DNA of 64,000 nucleotides from Cryptomeria japonica (GCF_030272615.1 NC_081413.1:159958849-160022848); one strand, 5' to 3'. Shown: positions 35,520 through 47,393, counted from the stretch's first letter. The notes: generated by a model from the letters alone, not told the origin. Numbers and translations: made by a program.

Positions 35520-37904
35520 ATGGAAGCTAACACTTCTAATCCATCGACAGCTATTTTCAGAAGAGAAATCCCTAAGCTTGGTGGAACAAATTATGGGATA
35601 TGGAAAATTAGAATGGAGACTCATCTTAGATTTCTTGGCAAGGATATTTGGGAGATCACTAAGAAAGGATACATACCTTATGATCCAGCATCTAGCATTC
35701 CTGCTCTTGTAGACCTAGACAAGAATATTAAAAATGATTGCAAAGCTAGAGAAGCCCTCTTATGTGCACTCACTGATCAGTAGATTATGGGATGGACTGA
35801 TAAATCATCAGCTGAGGTTATATGGGACAAATTGCAAACTCTGAATGAAGGTGACCCTAGTGTAAAAATTGCTAAACTTGATCGTTACCAGGTAAGGCAT
35901 GAAAACTTAAAAATGGAAGAAAATGAAAGAATTGTTGTGTTTATGGAAAGAGTAAATGAGATTATTATGGGAATTCAATGTTGTGGAGGATTTCTAAGTG
36001 AAGATGAAATAGTTTCCAAAGTCTTGAGAGCCCTTCCACCGGCTTACAAGATGAAGACAACTACAATTAATGAGCTAAGAACAATAGCAAACACTTCAGT
36101 CAACATAGATATTTTGATTGGGAAATTATCTGCTTTTGAGCTTGAAGAATTTGGATCTTCTGGAGTTGTAAAGTCTGAACCTGATTTTCATGCATCATCA
36201 TCAACATCAATTGGCAAAAGTGATTGGAGAGCCCTACATGCAAAAGAACTAGAAGACGTGAGAAAAGAAGATGAAGAGCTTGAGCAACTTGAAGCCTTAT
36301 TTGCTAGAAGAGTACCTAAAGGTCCAACTGGATGTAAGTATGAAGGTAAAGCAAATTTTAAATGTTTTTCATGTAATAAGATTGGTCATTTTGCATCTAT
36401 ATGTCCTGAAAGGAATGCAAGAATTGAGGAAAGAGTTAAGAAAACTTTTAAGCCTAACAAGAACAGATATAGACTCAAGAAAAACAAACAATGCTACATA
36501 ACAGATGAGGAAGGAGTAACTGATGACTCTGAAGATGAACCGACAGAAGACTCTGGTAGTGGATCTAGAAATGGAAAGGAATGGGTGTTCTATGCTTTGA
36601 AGGAAGATGAACCAAAACCGGCTATCAAAAATGAAGAGAAGGCCTTGGCAACAAAAGTTGAAGATAAGGATGAATGAGTAATTGATAGTGGATGCTCACA
36701 TCATATGACTGGAGACAAAAAAAAATTTCTATCCCTACAATAATACAATGGTGGTCAAGTCAGATTTGGAGATGACAAGGCATGTATGATCAAAGGTAGA
36801 GGTATTATTTCTTTGGATGACAAGCATAACACTGATAATGTCTATTATGTAGAAGGTTTAAGGCATAATATTTTTAGTGTTGGTCAATTAGTTGATAAGG
36901 GTTTTCAACTTTAGTTTAAGGATAGAAAATGCAAAATCATTAACAAAACTAGTTTGGAGATTGCATCCGGTATTCAGACAGGAAGTAACATCTTTCACCT
37001 GAATACTGGTAATAAGACATGTTTGATTGCTCATATTGATGAGAGCTAGCTATGGCATAGTAGGTTGTGTCATGTTAATTTTGATTGTATTGTTAAGATC
37101 AGTTCAACTAAGGCAGACAAAGATATACCTAAGATTATGAAGCCTCATAATCCAGTATGTAAGGAATGTCAATTGGGTAAGCAAGTTAGAAGTTATTTTA
37201 AGAGAATAAATGCTAAATATAATGATGTACTTGATTTTATTTACACTAACTTATGTGGTCCAGCAAGGACTAGAAGCTTTTAAGGTGACAGGTATTTCAT
37301 GCTAATTATTGATGACTATTCTAGAATGATGTGGGTGACTTTTATAAGGGAGAAGTCTGAAGATTTTAAGAAATTCAAGATCTTTAAAGCAAAAGTTGAA
37401 ACAAAAACTGGATTGAAAATTAAATGTCTAAGATCAGATCATGGTGGTGAGTTCACTTCTCATGAATTTAATAGCTATTGTGAGACAAATGGAATCTAGA
37501 GACAATTATCTGCACCTAGGACTCCTTGGCAAAATGGAGTAGTTGAAAGGAAGAACATAACTATTTTGAATGCAGCTAGATCTATGATGATGGAAGCCAA
37601 ATTGCCTCATATCTATTGGAGAGAAGCAACGAGTACAACAGTTTACACACTCAACAAAGTTCACATCAAAGGTGAAATTGGTAAGACCCCTTATGAATTA
37701 TGGTCTGGACATACACCTACTATTAAATATTTTAGAATTTTTGGAAGTAAATGTTATATCAAAAGAGATGATTCAATTGGAATGTTTGATCCTAGATGTG
37801 ATGAAGGATAATTTCTTGGTTATTCAATTCAAAGCAAAGCATATAGATGTTATAACAAAAGATTGCAGAAAATTGTGGAAAGTGCTAATGTGAAAGTGGA
37901 TGAA
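35520..37904 (+). pseudogene. Copia D gag-pol, one frame with nonsense codons, truncated in integrase
   Basis: A single frame runs from ATG 35520 to 37904 without a frameshift. Stops are at 35781, 36675, 36741, 36912, 37047, 37281, 37497 and 37809. In order: an N-terminal gag core (LGGTNYGIWKIRM), a UBN2-like helical part, a CFSCNKIGHFASIC zinc knuckle (about 36361), a protease DSG in VIDSGCSHHM (about 36681), a GAG-pre-integrase zinc-binding segment (LWH...CHVNF...CKEC, 37050-37180) and the integrase core. Of the catalytic triad, the first Asp is Asn (YTNLCGP, near 37242), the second is present (IIDDYSRM) and the Glu is present (NGVVERKN). Most stops fit CAG/CAA or TGG codons changed by transition. 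The frame ends at NVKVDE, where copia E inserted. Confidence 0.85.
37900..37904. other. Expected target site of copia E (ATGAA)
   Basis: These are the five bases before the E LTR, inside the copia D integrase frame. The right copy is absent because E is truncated. Confidence 0.5.
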
Positions 37905-38954
37905 TGTTAGGTCCCGAAGACAACTGAGAGGGGGGGGATGAATCAGTTGTCTATTATTTTCAAACCAAATATAACTTATCCAAACTTAATGCATAATACC
38001 GGTAAAACAAACTTTATGCCAGTAAATAGTTTTGACAGTTAATTGTAATGCCGATAAAGTTTAATGCATGAAACAAAAAGACAAATAACATACACAACAC
38101 ATAACACAAATATTTGAACGTGGAAACCCTATAAGGGGAAAAACCACGGTGGGAAACCTTACCCACAATCAGATAATACTACTGCAGATAGTATGTGTGT
38201 ACAATATGGAGTCTGCACATGCAGAAAGGCCAACTACCTAGAGCTCACTGCTCAATCACAAAATGGGAGTCACACTGACTACAATTGGATGGTTAAATCC
38301 AATGATAATGTACTGCTCAAAACAACATCTTCATATACTGGATTCAGTACCGGTTAAGCTCTTATTTGCCTTCTTCAAAACCTCCTTGAATCTTGAATGA
38401 TGTTTGCGTGTATAGCTCTACTTATATTTGCATATACCTTATTATATTCATCTTCCACTCTCACACTAATCTCACAAATGAGATCTTACATATATACCAA
38501 AACCTAAGACCAAATGTGTAGGTCGGCTCACTAAAGATATTACAATAAAATCAATTACAAATGAATCAATATGTGATGCATCATGTCGGATCAATGCATT
38601 TACAATAATAACAAATCATCTTCATAGCATGTCGTGCTGATCTGGAATAGATAATGCTTGCCAGTCCATAACCTAGACCTATTTGCCGGTAACAAGAAAT
38701 ATGCAAACCCAATTAGATCAATGACAAATCACCAAAATAGTGTGTCCAAACAATGTCTTCGACATAACCAAGTAATCTTCAAGTCATCCTTAGTGTCGGT
38801 GAACAATATAACCTACCGGTGAACCAGATACCGGTGACTGTGCATGAGTCACTGAACATACCGGTGAACATAACCAAGAATCTCCACAAGGATAAATGTT
38901 GACAAGTGTTGATATCAATGACAAAACCAGTGCAACACATCCATAATACCAACA
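37905..38954 (-). repeat. Copia E 3' LTR
   Basis: On the plus strand it runs from TGTTAGGTCCCG to AATACCAACA, 1,050 bp. It is related to the LTR of copia F (46258-47393). Confidence 0.82.
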
Positions 38955-39330
38955 ATCTCCCCCTTTGGCATTAATGGCAACACAAGATGGAAAAACCATG
39001 TAAGTGCCAAAACAGAAATGCCAAAAACCAAAAAACCAACAATCTCCCAAAGAGATCATTAACCAGAGATCAAAATACAGATACAAAGAGTAACAATCTC
39101 TCCCCCAATGAATAATGTCTCCCCAAAAGATAATGTATTTTTCCATAGATATCTCTCCCCCTTTGACATCAAATGCCAAAGCAATACAAAAACTAGATTC
39201 AAACATTTACTACAAAATACAAACTTATCAATTATCCAACTACTCCACCTGAGAAGTAGCTCTTCTCATCAAAGCCGGGAAAAAAGATTTCTTTGTTAAT
39301 TCTATTGGTTTGATGCCAAGCATCAACTAT
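38955..39330 (-). other. Copia E polypurine tract and 3' untranslated region
   Basis: The tract CCAAAGGGGGAGAT (minus, 38955-38968) abuts the LTR. A second one, CAAAGGGGGAGAG (minus, 39153-39166), lies about 200 bp inside. The same pair recurs in copia F and copia H. Confidence 0.75.
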
Positions 39331-40440
39331 CTAAGTCTCTATCGATGGGGGTATAACCCCAAACTTCTCTTTGAGATATTCAAAATTTTCCTTAGGCAAA
39401 GGCTTAGTAAAAATATCTGCAATCTTCTCTTTAGTATTCACATAAACCAATTTCACTTCTTTTGCTTCAACATTATCTTTCAGAAAATTGAATTTGATAG
39501 AAACATGTTTAGTTTTTGAGTGAAATAACGGATTCTTAGATATATTAATTGCTGCCATATTATCACAGTAAATGGTTATAGGTTCTTTGCATTTGACCTT
39601 TATGTCCTTCAACATTTGCTTAATCCATAATACCTGGGTACAATTAGTTGCTACTGCAACATATTCTGATTCTGCTGTTGATAAAGATGTGCAACTTTGT
39701 TTCTTGCTCAACCAAGAAATTAATCTGCTACCAAGAAAGAATGCTCTACCGGTGGTGCTCCTTCTGTCATCTACATCTTCTACCCAATTTGCATCTGTGT
39801 ATGCACATAAATCAAAATTTTCATCTTTAGGATACCATAAACCAAGATTTGTTGTGCCTTGTAGATACCAGGAAATCCTTTTTATTGTTGACTCGTGATT
39901 TTCTTTAGGATTACTCTGAAATCTTGAAACAATACATACTGCATTCATAATATCAGGTCTTGTTTGTGTCAAATACAATAAACCTCCTATCATAGACTTG
40001 TATCTTGTTGGATTAACAGGTGTTAATTCATCCTTCAATGATAGTTTATCAGTTGTAGTCATAGGTGTGCTTACCGGTTTAGAGTTTTCCATGCCAAATT
40101 TCTTTAGTAATTCCTTCAAGTACTTTGATTGACATATGAATATACCTTTATCAGTTTGTGAAATTTGCAATCCTAAAAAGAATTTTATCTCCCCAATCAT
40201 AGACATTTCAAATTCTTCCTGCATCTTATTAGAAAAGTCTTTACATAATCCATCTTCTCCTCCATAAATTATATCATCAACAAAAACTTCTATAACCAAG
40301 ATGTCATCATTAGTCACTTTGTAATATAAGTTGTTGTTAGCATTACCTTTGTTGTAACCAATCTTCAAAAGATATTTGTCCAATCTAGCATACCAAACTC
40401 TAGGAGCTTGCTTTAATCCATATAAAGCTTTCCTTAAATT
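39331..40440 (-). pseudogene. Copia E pol fragment: C-terminal RT and RNase H
   Basis: This is an open minus-strand frame of about 370 codons without stops. It contains [16 protein letters not shown], the RT active-site motif FVDDIIYGG, GGLLYLTQTRPDI, and the RNase H part with AYTDANW, TAESEYVA and YCDNMAAI. It ends PSIET. It is uninterrupted but lacks the N-terminal RT, so it cannot be functional alone. The frame runs a few codons further into LARD-2 LTR sequence (to 40467), which is a junction artefact. Confidence 0.88.
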
Positions 40441-40662
40441 GATATTGTGGGTCACAAATCCCACCATGGTTTTTCCTCTTTGAGGTTTTCCACATACAAG
40501 TTCTGTGTGTTATGGTGTTCATTCATGGGGATGGTTAATTTTCTTCAATTTATATGTTTATTCATTTACTGGTTTATATGTGTATGTTATAAAAGCACAA
40601 AATCTTATCTTACCAATAGAACACTGATTCAACCCCCCTCTCAGTGTTCTTGGATCCCAACA
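40441..40662 (+). repeat. LARD-2 5' LTR, last ~220 bp only
   Basis: It runs from about GTGGGTCACAAATCCCACC to GGATCCCAACA. It aligns with the right-hand end of the 3' LTR (50531-50752), with roughly 15 differences in 210 bp by eye. Confidence 0.78.
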
Positions 40663-40664
40663 AT

Positions 40665-40677
40665 TGGTATTAGAGCC
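40665..40677 (+). other. LARD-2 primer-binding site
   Basis: TGGTATTAGAGCC follows the LTR end after AT. One base differs from the usual TGGTATCAGAGCC. Confidence 0.8.
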
Positions 40678-40736
40678 TGATACCTCGAAAGAAGTTTAAT
40701 AGCTTGAGGAAGATCGTAAAACCGGAATATTTACGC

Positions 40737-41858
40737 ATGGCTATAGAAAAGCAACTTGAGATGGCTCCAGAGGATTATGATGCTGAAAGGATGAGGAACT
40801 TGAAACTCCAAGATGAACTGAATTCTGCAAATGAATTCATTCTTGTCCTGCAAGAAAGATTATCATCAGCTCAAGCTAGGATGAAGGAACTTTTGCAAAA
40901 ACAGGATGATGACAATGCACTCAAGGAACAATGTCAGTAATTGAGTCAAGCAAACATGCTCATGCAAAATGAAATGCAAGACCTGGCTATGAGGATGTCA
41001 AAGGATATTGAGGACAAAAAGAAGAAAGAAGAAAATCTTGCTACATCTCTGAAGAACAAATCCGAAGAATGTGATAGATTGTCTTATGAGAATGATATGT
41101 TGAAAACCAACTTGGTGCAATCTCGGAATAATGAACAAGAACTTGAGAGACAAGTAATATCTCTGAGAGATGATCTGACTATTGCAAGTGAGTACAAAGA
41201 AAATTTTAGGATCAGTGCTTCTCAATTGGATGACTTATTGAAAAGACAAAGGCAAAGTGGTGATTCTAGAGGACTTGGATTTGTACAAGGTGAAAGCTTT
41301 GGTACTACAGATTAGACAACTAGTATGCAAAACTCATCAGAACAGAGGAAACTAATAAGGAAATCTAATACTTATAAATTCAATGGTAGATGCTTTGTTT
41401 GTAATAAATTTGGGCATATGGCTAAACAATGTAGAAATAGAGTAAATCAAATCTACAATTTTGTTCCCGGTCAATGTGCAAATTGCAAGAAATATGGTCA
41501 TAAGTAAGTAGACTGCAGAATGAATGTTAAATGTCATGCATGTGGAAAGTTTGGACATTTGGCTAATCATTGTAGGTCAAGGAATGACACTGGATATATC
41601 AAAGCAATTCAGAAGAACAATGTTACATGTTATGCATGCAACAAAATAGGTCATATTGCCAAGTACTACAGAAGCAAGAGTCAACCGGTTAGCAATGATC
41701 AAGCAAATGAGAAAGGAAAGAAAAAGGTAGATGAAATACAAAAAGATCACATGAAGAGATGGGTTAGAAAATCTGAAGAACCTAGTGGAGATGCTACAAC
41801 ACCAGTAACTCCCGGTAGAACAGAGCATTCCTCCACCAGCTGGAAATTCCACCGATAA
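40737..41858 (+). pseudogene. LARD-2 gag-like ORF: coiled coil and four zinc knuckles
   Basis: One frame from ATG 40737 to TAA 41856-41858 is broken only by stops at 40938, 41313 and 41505. The first 180 residues or so are Glu/Lys/Gln/Leu-rich and predicted coiled coil by eye (LVLQERLSSAQARMKELL and similar). Then comes QRQSGDSRGLGF, followed by four CCHC knuckles: CFVCNKFGHMAKQC, CANCKKYGHK-stop-VDC, CHACGKFGHLANHC and CYACNKIGHIAKYY, the last with Cys changed to Tyr. The tail is Lys/Ser/Thr-rich. The expected role is RNA binding and particle assembly. It shares the coiled coil, GLG(F/Y) motif and knuckles with the gag at 16064-17363. It lacks the UBN2-type core seen in copia D and H. Confidence 0.75.
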
Positions 41859-42224
41859 CTGAGGCATAAGCCTTAGGGGTTGGCAAACTCATTGCAAATC
41901 TTGCATATTCCCTGGAGGAGATCTGGAAGAGATCTGGAGAGTTGTGTTCATCATTGATGAAGGTTCATCTAGCATACTATGAAACCAATATCTAGAAGGG
42001 CAGATCACAAAGCATTTATGACAGAGAAAGATTAGGGTTTATTTGTTGATAAAAGAGGAAAGTGGATTCATTTTCACTCACCCAGCATTCAAGCATTTAG
42101 AGTGAAGTAAAGGTGAATTTCAAGTGATTAAGAGCGAAGCAAAGGCATTCAATAAGGATTTCCAACAGTTATCTGAGAGGCACTCAATCTTCCAACTAGC
42201 ATTCACTTTCAGGTATTCTTTGAA
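41859..42224 (+). other. Spacer between the two LARD-2 ORFs
   Basis: No open frame is seen. Stops occur in frame 3 at 42129, 42150 and 42174, just before the second ORF opens. Confidence 0.5.
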
Positions 42225-45200
42225 ATAGCATCTAGATCTTCAGCTCCTACTTTCATTGCAAATCCCACTATTGTCAAAGTTAAGGATAGGCTAAGACCCA
42301 TCTTCAAGGAGGTTCCCCTAGTATCTAAGAAGGAAGACTCTACAGGAGCATTCTCTAGGGTTCCCAATGGCATGATGTATGTTGAAGATGCAAGGGCATA
42401 CATTCACTGCACCTTGGAGGATCTAGGAATAAAGGAGATCAAAGGCATGTATCAATCGGTGATACTGGGCAGCTCCAGAACCATCAAGCCAAAATTCAAA
42501 GCCATTGAGGATCTAGGGTTAACTGGTATCTTATACATACCAAAATTCAAAGATGAGATCATCATATACATTCTGAGCAGGGTTCACAACGAGTTCATCT
42601 GGCTGGATCAGCCTTACATGATCACCAAGGAGGCTATTCAAGCAGTCACCCACTTACCCAAAGTTGGACAAGAACCTGGCAATTAAATTTCCAATACAGA
42701 GGTTGAGAAGCTCACCGGTGCAACTCATGATAGCAGATCAATGAGGATCAACACAATCACTGAAACTGATGTGAAGTTTGCAAGCATGATAATCGGTTAT
42801 AAGGTAACTCAATCTATCCAATTGAATTATGTTGCTAGTTCATACATTCATGTTGCATATCAAATGTTGAGGAATTATGCAAATAATGACTTGTGTGAAT
42901 GGTTGAGGAATGAATTGATGTTGAATCTTGGAAAGATCAAGTGAGTTAAGAAAGGAACCTTTAGATATGGTAATCGCATTATTTATTTGATGCTTTACTT
43001 CATGAATGAGCTTCCTGGTCTAGGAAAGAAGCGTTGGGCTCACAACATATCGGTAGGTATGTAGATCAAGGAAGAAATCACTAGTCTTGGTATCGATAGA
43101 GATGAGAAACTTTGGGGTTATTTCAAAATATTTCAAGAAAATATGAGGCAGAGGGAGAGAATATCAAAGAACATTGTGGAGAAGTAGTCCACTGACATCT
43201 GTTTCATTGTGAAAACTGATGAAACCCTCATGGAGGTAGTAGAACCAAGGACCATATGGGTCACAAATCTTGGATATGAGGTGGATGATAACATTTTGGA
43301 TCGCTATGCCAAAATGCTGCTAGTTGCTCCATTAGATGACAAAACCAAACATTTTGGCATTGTAGAAGAGAAAGCTCTTGAAGTCAAAATTGGCTTGAAT
43401 GGGAGGAGAAGGGAGAAGAAAATAGAAAAGATGTATGCATTTGTATAGAATTTCATTCATGGGATAGGAACTTAAATGGGTTTTGAATCCAAACTAGTAG
43501 CAGAACCGATAGTGGCTAGTGCTCCAGAGGTGAAAAAGCCTGAAACTTTCATTTCTACTGTTACTTTTGATACTGACTCAGAGGACAATGAACCTCTAGC
43601 ATTCAAAAGGGTACATAGGAAGAAAGTAAACCAGCCACCGATAGAGGAGAAGAAGGTGGAGCCAAGGAAGAAACTTGTTAGAAAGGTAACTAAACGTATT
43701 GCACCCCCATCTTTGGCAAGGAAGCCTACACAAAAGAGAAAACTAGTTACATCCACTCTGGTAACCCCCAACAAAAAGAAGAAGAGTGATGATGCTACTG
43801 AGTCTGGTAAGGCGAAAATGACCCGTGTAGAATTAATTGATGAAATTACAAAGGATGGAATTTTGAAAAATGTATCTCTGTATTATGAGAGTTTGGAGGA
43901 AAATGAATAGAATGAGATAGAAGAGGTAATTTTGCTGCACATAGATATTTACAAGAAAGCCTTAGTAGAAATTTTGAAGGAAATTCCTTTATCTTTATAC
44001 AATAAACTAGATGCTAGAAGACTTGACACTGTCAAGAGGGATAGAGAGATCAAAGAGGTAGAAATTTTGAATTTGTGTGGTGTTATTAGTAATGAAGAAA
44101 TGAAGAGATGTATAGATGTTGCTAGTAGGATAGTTTTTAGTAGCAAACCCTGATAAATAAGCCTTATGATGGGCAGAGTTAATGAGGTTGTAAATGAAAT
44201 CAGTGAGGGGTGGGCCAAATTCTTTCAAAACAATCCTGACTTTCTTACATCTCATGAAGATTTGGTTAAGGCAACAACTTTCACCATTCTAGATAAATAA
44301 AAAGGGACAGATATTTTTGGAAGTTCAAACCCAATTTTGGATATACCGACAGAGAATAAGGGTGTACAAACACTACTGACAACTAAGGAGAGTGTAGAGT
44401 CTATACCAACAGAAACCATTTTTGAGCAAGGCAATGTACATGATACTAAGAATATTATGGATGATACTCCACCAACAGTAATTGATATTGCACCAAGTGG
44501 TGAAGCCATCAGTGCAAAGGAGGTAAAAATAAAGAGAACTAAGACTACATTGGAAGTAGATATTGATTCCCCGACAAAGATTCTGGCAATTGACACTTCT
44601 CAAGTTGAGAATAAATCAATAGTTGAGATTAGTCCCACTGAATTAATGATGGTAGCTACTCAAAAGCTACTAAAGGAGGGATCAACATATAAGGGATTAA
44701 TAGAGAAATTAGTTACATTTTTGCATAGATTAATACCTAAATTCATGATTGAGAATGAAGAAAGCCCTTCCGACAAGCTTAAAACACTAACATAGTGCAT
44801 ATCTAACAATTTTCAATCATTGAGGTAGATATCAGACCGATAGGCACTAGAGAGATTCATTGTGCCTAAGAGAGAAGCCTTTGATCAAATCATTGTAATA
44901 GAAAGAAGAAAATTGAAGATAAACTCATTCTTATTGAGAATTGTTTAAAGTAGTGTACAAATATCTACAGGGCCTGTTATAACATAGAAATTCTTACAGC
45001 TAGTATAGATGGTAGGCTAAAGGAATTATATGACAAAGTAGCTAACATTGCAAATTCTTTTGATGGTTTGACCTCTCTAACAACATCTGTTGATGGTCAA
45101 ATTTTGTCTTTGGAAAATCAAATTTTTGTTTTTGAAAAGGAGAGAGATAAAATCATTTAGCGAGCAAGGAATCTTAGAGGATTGGTGAGTCCAAGATTGG

Positions 45201-45376
45201 ATTCACTGGGTGTGCACAAGAGAGAGTGTATGGATATGATTGCAAAACCCACACTAACATAAGTATCAGAGAAGGAAACACTTGCACACTTACTAAGTGG
45301 ATTGGTATCCATATGTGAGACCTTCAAAACCAGCTGGGATACATACCTACAGTTGCTGCACAAGGCTTACCCATAA
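42225..45376 (+). pseudogene. LARD-2 ORF2, about 1,050 codons, unrecognised
   Basis: A single frame runs from about 42177 to 44900. It is interrupted by about a dozen nonsense codons (for example 42684, 42942, 43446, 43908, 44151 and 44793). After a one-base shift near 44915 (the AAGAAGAAAATTG run) it continues to TAA 45374-45376. The likely start is 42225, now ATA before ASRSSAPTF; the first surviving ATG is 42372. Parts: a globular N-terminal region of about 400 residues rich in aromatic residues (YVEDARAYIHCTLEDLGI, NEFIWLDQPYMI, AHNISVGM); a Lys/Pro-rich basic linker with KKKK clusters (about 43560-43830); an acidic/Thr-rich stretch (44330-44600); and a coiled-coil-like C-terminus with SLENQIFVFEKERDK. 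No DSG, zinc knuckle, DDE or FVDD motif occurs. It may be related to plant 'mobile domain' type transposon proteins, but that is a guess. Confidence 0.6.
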
Positions 45377-45637
45377 ATTTTGAAATTAGTCAAGCTCCGG
45401 TAAAATAATCAGTATTTATTCATTCATTTGTTCTAATTCTTTCAATTCTTTCACCAGTTTTTGGCATTGATGCCAAAAGGGGAGTGTATATATGTGAAAA
45501 ATATTAGAAAATATCAGATAGAACATATTGGCAGGATATCAGATGGAGTGTATTGCTCAAGGGGAGCATATTTCAATTGGACCGACAAGGAATCCATTTT
45601 TTACATGAGTGTTGCCATCAATGCCAAAGGGGGAGAT
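45377..45637 (+). other. LARD-2 3' untranslated part and polypurine tract
   Basis: AAAGGGGGAGATT (45626-45638) abuts the LTR and follows ATCAATGCC, as in the other copia elements. An additional GCCAAAAGGGGAGTG tract lies at 45472-45486, about 150 bp inside. Confidence 0.72.
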
Positions 45638-46257
45638 TATTGGCAATTGAAACTCATTGGATTCATTTTGTTGTCATTGATGGCAACAAGATGGCAACAA
45701 GATTCTATATGGAAAATACTGACATTAGGAGGCATTCACCGGTAAACACTGGCATTGAACATCCAAGGTTACAACCGACAGCCACAGACACCAGCATCGG
45801 CACTGACAACCAACACTTTAGGGAAGCTGACATCAAGGAAGCTTTATTTGTAAAATCATTTTGTAATTATTGTATAAGGCCGACATTGTATATCTTTTAT
45901 ATTGTAAACCGACATAAGGCATATTGTTTGTAAAGGGTATATAGAATAGTTTGTAAGGTCATTATGATGTAAGGAGATAATAGAATAGTAGTATGGAATG
46001 TGAATATGTGAAGGATGTGTATGTAGATCATCTATATGTTAATGCCATATCATGAAATGATCTGTAGATTCTTTGTAAGGCATTCCTGGAGGGAAGGAGA
46101 TGTTGATAGAAGTGTTTAAGATTTATGAACTTGTACAGAGCAGAGCTATAACTGGAACTCTTTTTGGCATAAGAGATGCATTTTGTGAGTTCATCATTGC
46201 TATTTTATTTCAGAAGAAGCTTGTAGTCAGTGAGACTCTTTAGTGATGAGAAGTGTG
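45638..46257 (+). repeat. LARD-2 3' LTR, left piece
   Basis: It starts TATTGGCAATTG, with TG changed to TA. The sequence stops at 46257, where the LTR of copia F begins. Confidence 0.72.
46253..46257. other. Expected target site of copia F (GTGTG)
   Basis: These are the five bases before the copia F LTR, within the LARD-2 LTR. The right copy is lost together with the right end of F. Confidence 0.4.
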
Positions 46258-47393
46258 TGTTAGGAACTAGGAAGGACAACTGAGAGAGGGGGTGAATCAA
46301 TTGTCAATAAATTACAACCCAAAACAAATTATTCCAACTTAAAACTTAGTGTTGGTAAAACAAACTTAATTCCGGTAAAATAGATTAATGGTTATAGTAG
46401 TACCGGTATAACTTAATGCATGAAACAGAAAGAAAGACAAAATCCACAACACATGACACAGATATTTTAATGTGAAAACCCTGTAAGGGGAAAAACCATG
46501 GTGGGAAACCTTACCCACAATCAGATGATACTATTGCACATAGTAAGTGAATACAATAATGGGGTCTGCACATGCAGAAAGGGCAACCACCTAGAGCTCA
46601 CTGCTCAATCACAAAATAGGAGCCACACTGACTATAATTGGATGGTTAAATCCAATAAACAATGTATTTCTTCATAATAGCATTTGTAATGTTGGATTCA
46701 GTACTGATTTAAGCTCTGACCATGAGTGCCAAACACGTTCATAACCTTTCCTTCAACCTTTAGATAACATTTGTGTGATTCACACAAGGATCTGCTTACT
46801 TTTTCTCTTCAAAATGATCTTTAATATTCACTTACACTCATACAATGATCTTCCATAAGATCTTACAATTATTTATGCAAAACCTAAAACCTCATGATTA
46901 GGTCGGCTCCCTAAAGATATTACATTTAAATCAATTACAAAATAAGCCTTGATGAAATACAATATGTCGGCCTCAATACATTTACACATTATCCACTCAA
47001 TAAACCATTTCCAAAATGTGTCATGCTGATCTGGAACATGATATCTTATACCGGTTCATAACCTAGACCTATCTGCCAATTAAGGCAAATATGTGAATCC
47101 GATCAGACCAATAAGAAAAACACCAAATCCAAACATCCAATCCATGTCTTTGACATAACCAAATGATCTCCAGATGATAACAAGTCATCATCAACTTCCT
47201 AAGCTACTGATGAAACATATACCAGTGACTATGCATAAGCCAATATCCATACAGGGACCACAATGTGCCAGTTCAACAATAAACCAATCTAACCAGAGTG
47301 CCAAATCAATAATGTAGACCTCCAAAAAGACAAGTGTTGACATCAATGACAAAACCAATGCAAGACATGACAAAGTCATCCATAATACCAACA
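46258..47393 (-). repeat. Copia F 3' LTR
   Basis: The plus strand runs from TGTTAGGAACTAGG to AATACCAACA, 1,136 bp. It is clearly related to the copia E LTR, for example in CCCTGTAAGGGGAAAAACCA and TCTGCACATGCAGAAAGG. Confidence 0.82.

Larger units (their letters stand above)
34472..37904 (+). mobile_element. Copia D, left part only (LTR, gag, protease, integrase)
   Basis: A complete 5' LTR, a PBS and gag-pol up to the end of the integrase core are present. The element stops abruptly at 37904, where the LTR of copia E begins. RT, RNase H and the 3' LTR are not in the window. Copia E inserted into it, and the rest was probably lost in a later deletion (junction near 40440). Confidence 0.85.
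37905..40440 (-). mobile_element. Copia E, 3' part only (LTR, RNase H, RT fragment)
   Basis: This minus-strand element has its 3' LTR on the left (37905-38954), then the polypurine tract, a 3' untranslated part and the C-terminal half of pol. It ends near 40440 within the RT, at the sequence encoding [12 protein letters not shown]. There it joins the truncated 5' LTR of LARD-2. The 5' half of the element is missing. Confidence 0.82.

Noticed and set aside
40441-40467. Extra N-terminal codons (MVGFVTHNI) of the copia E RT frame
   Set aside because: These codons are antisense LARD-2 LTR sequence read across the deletion junction, not part of the RT.
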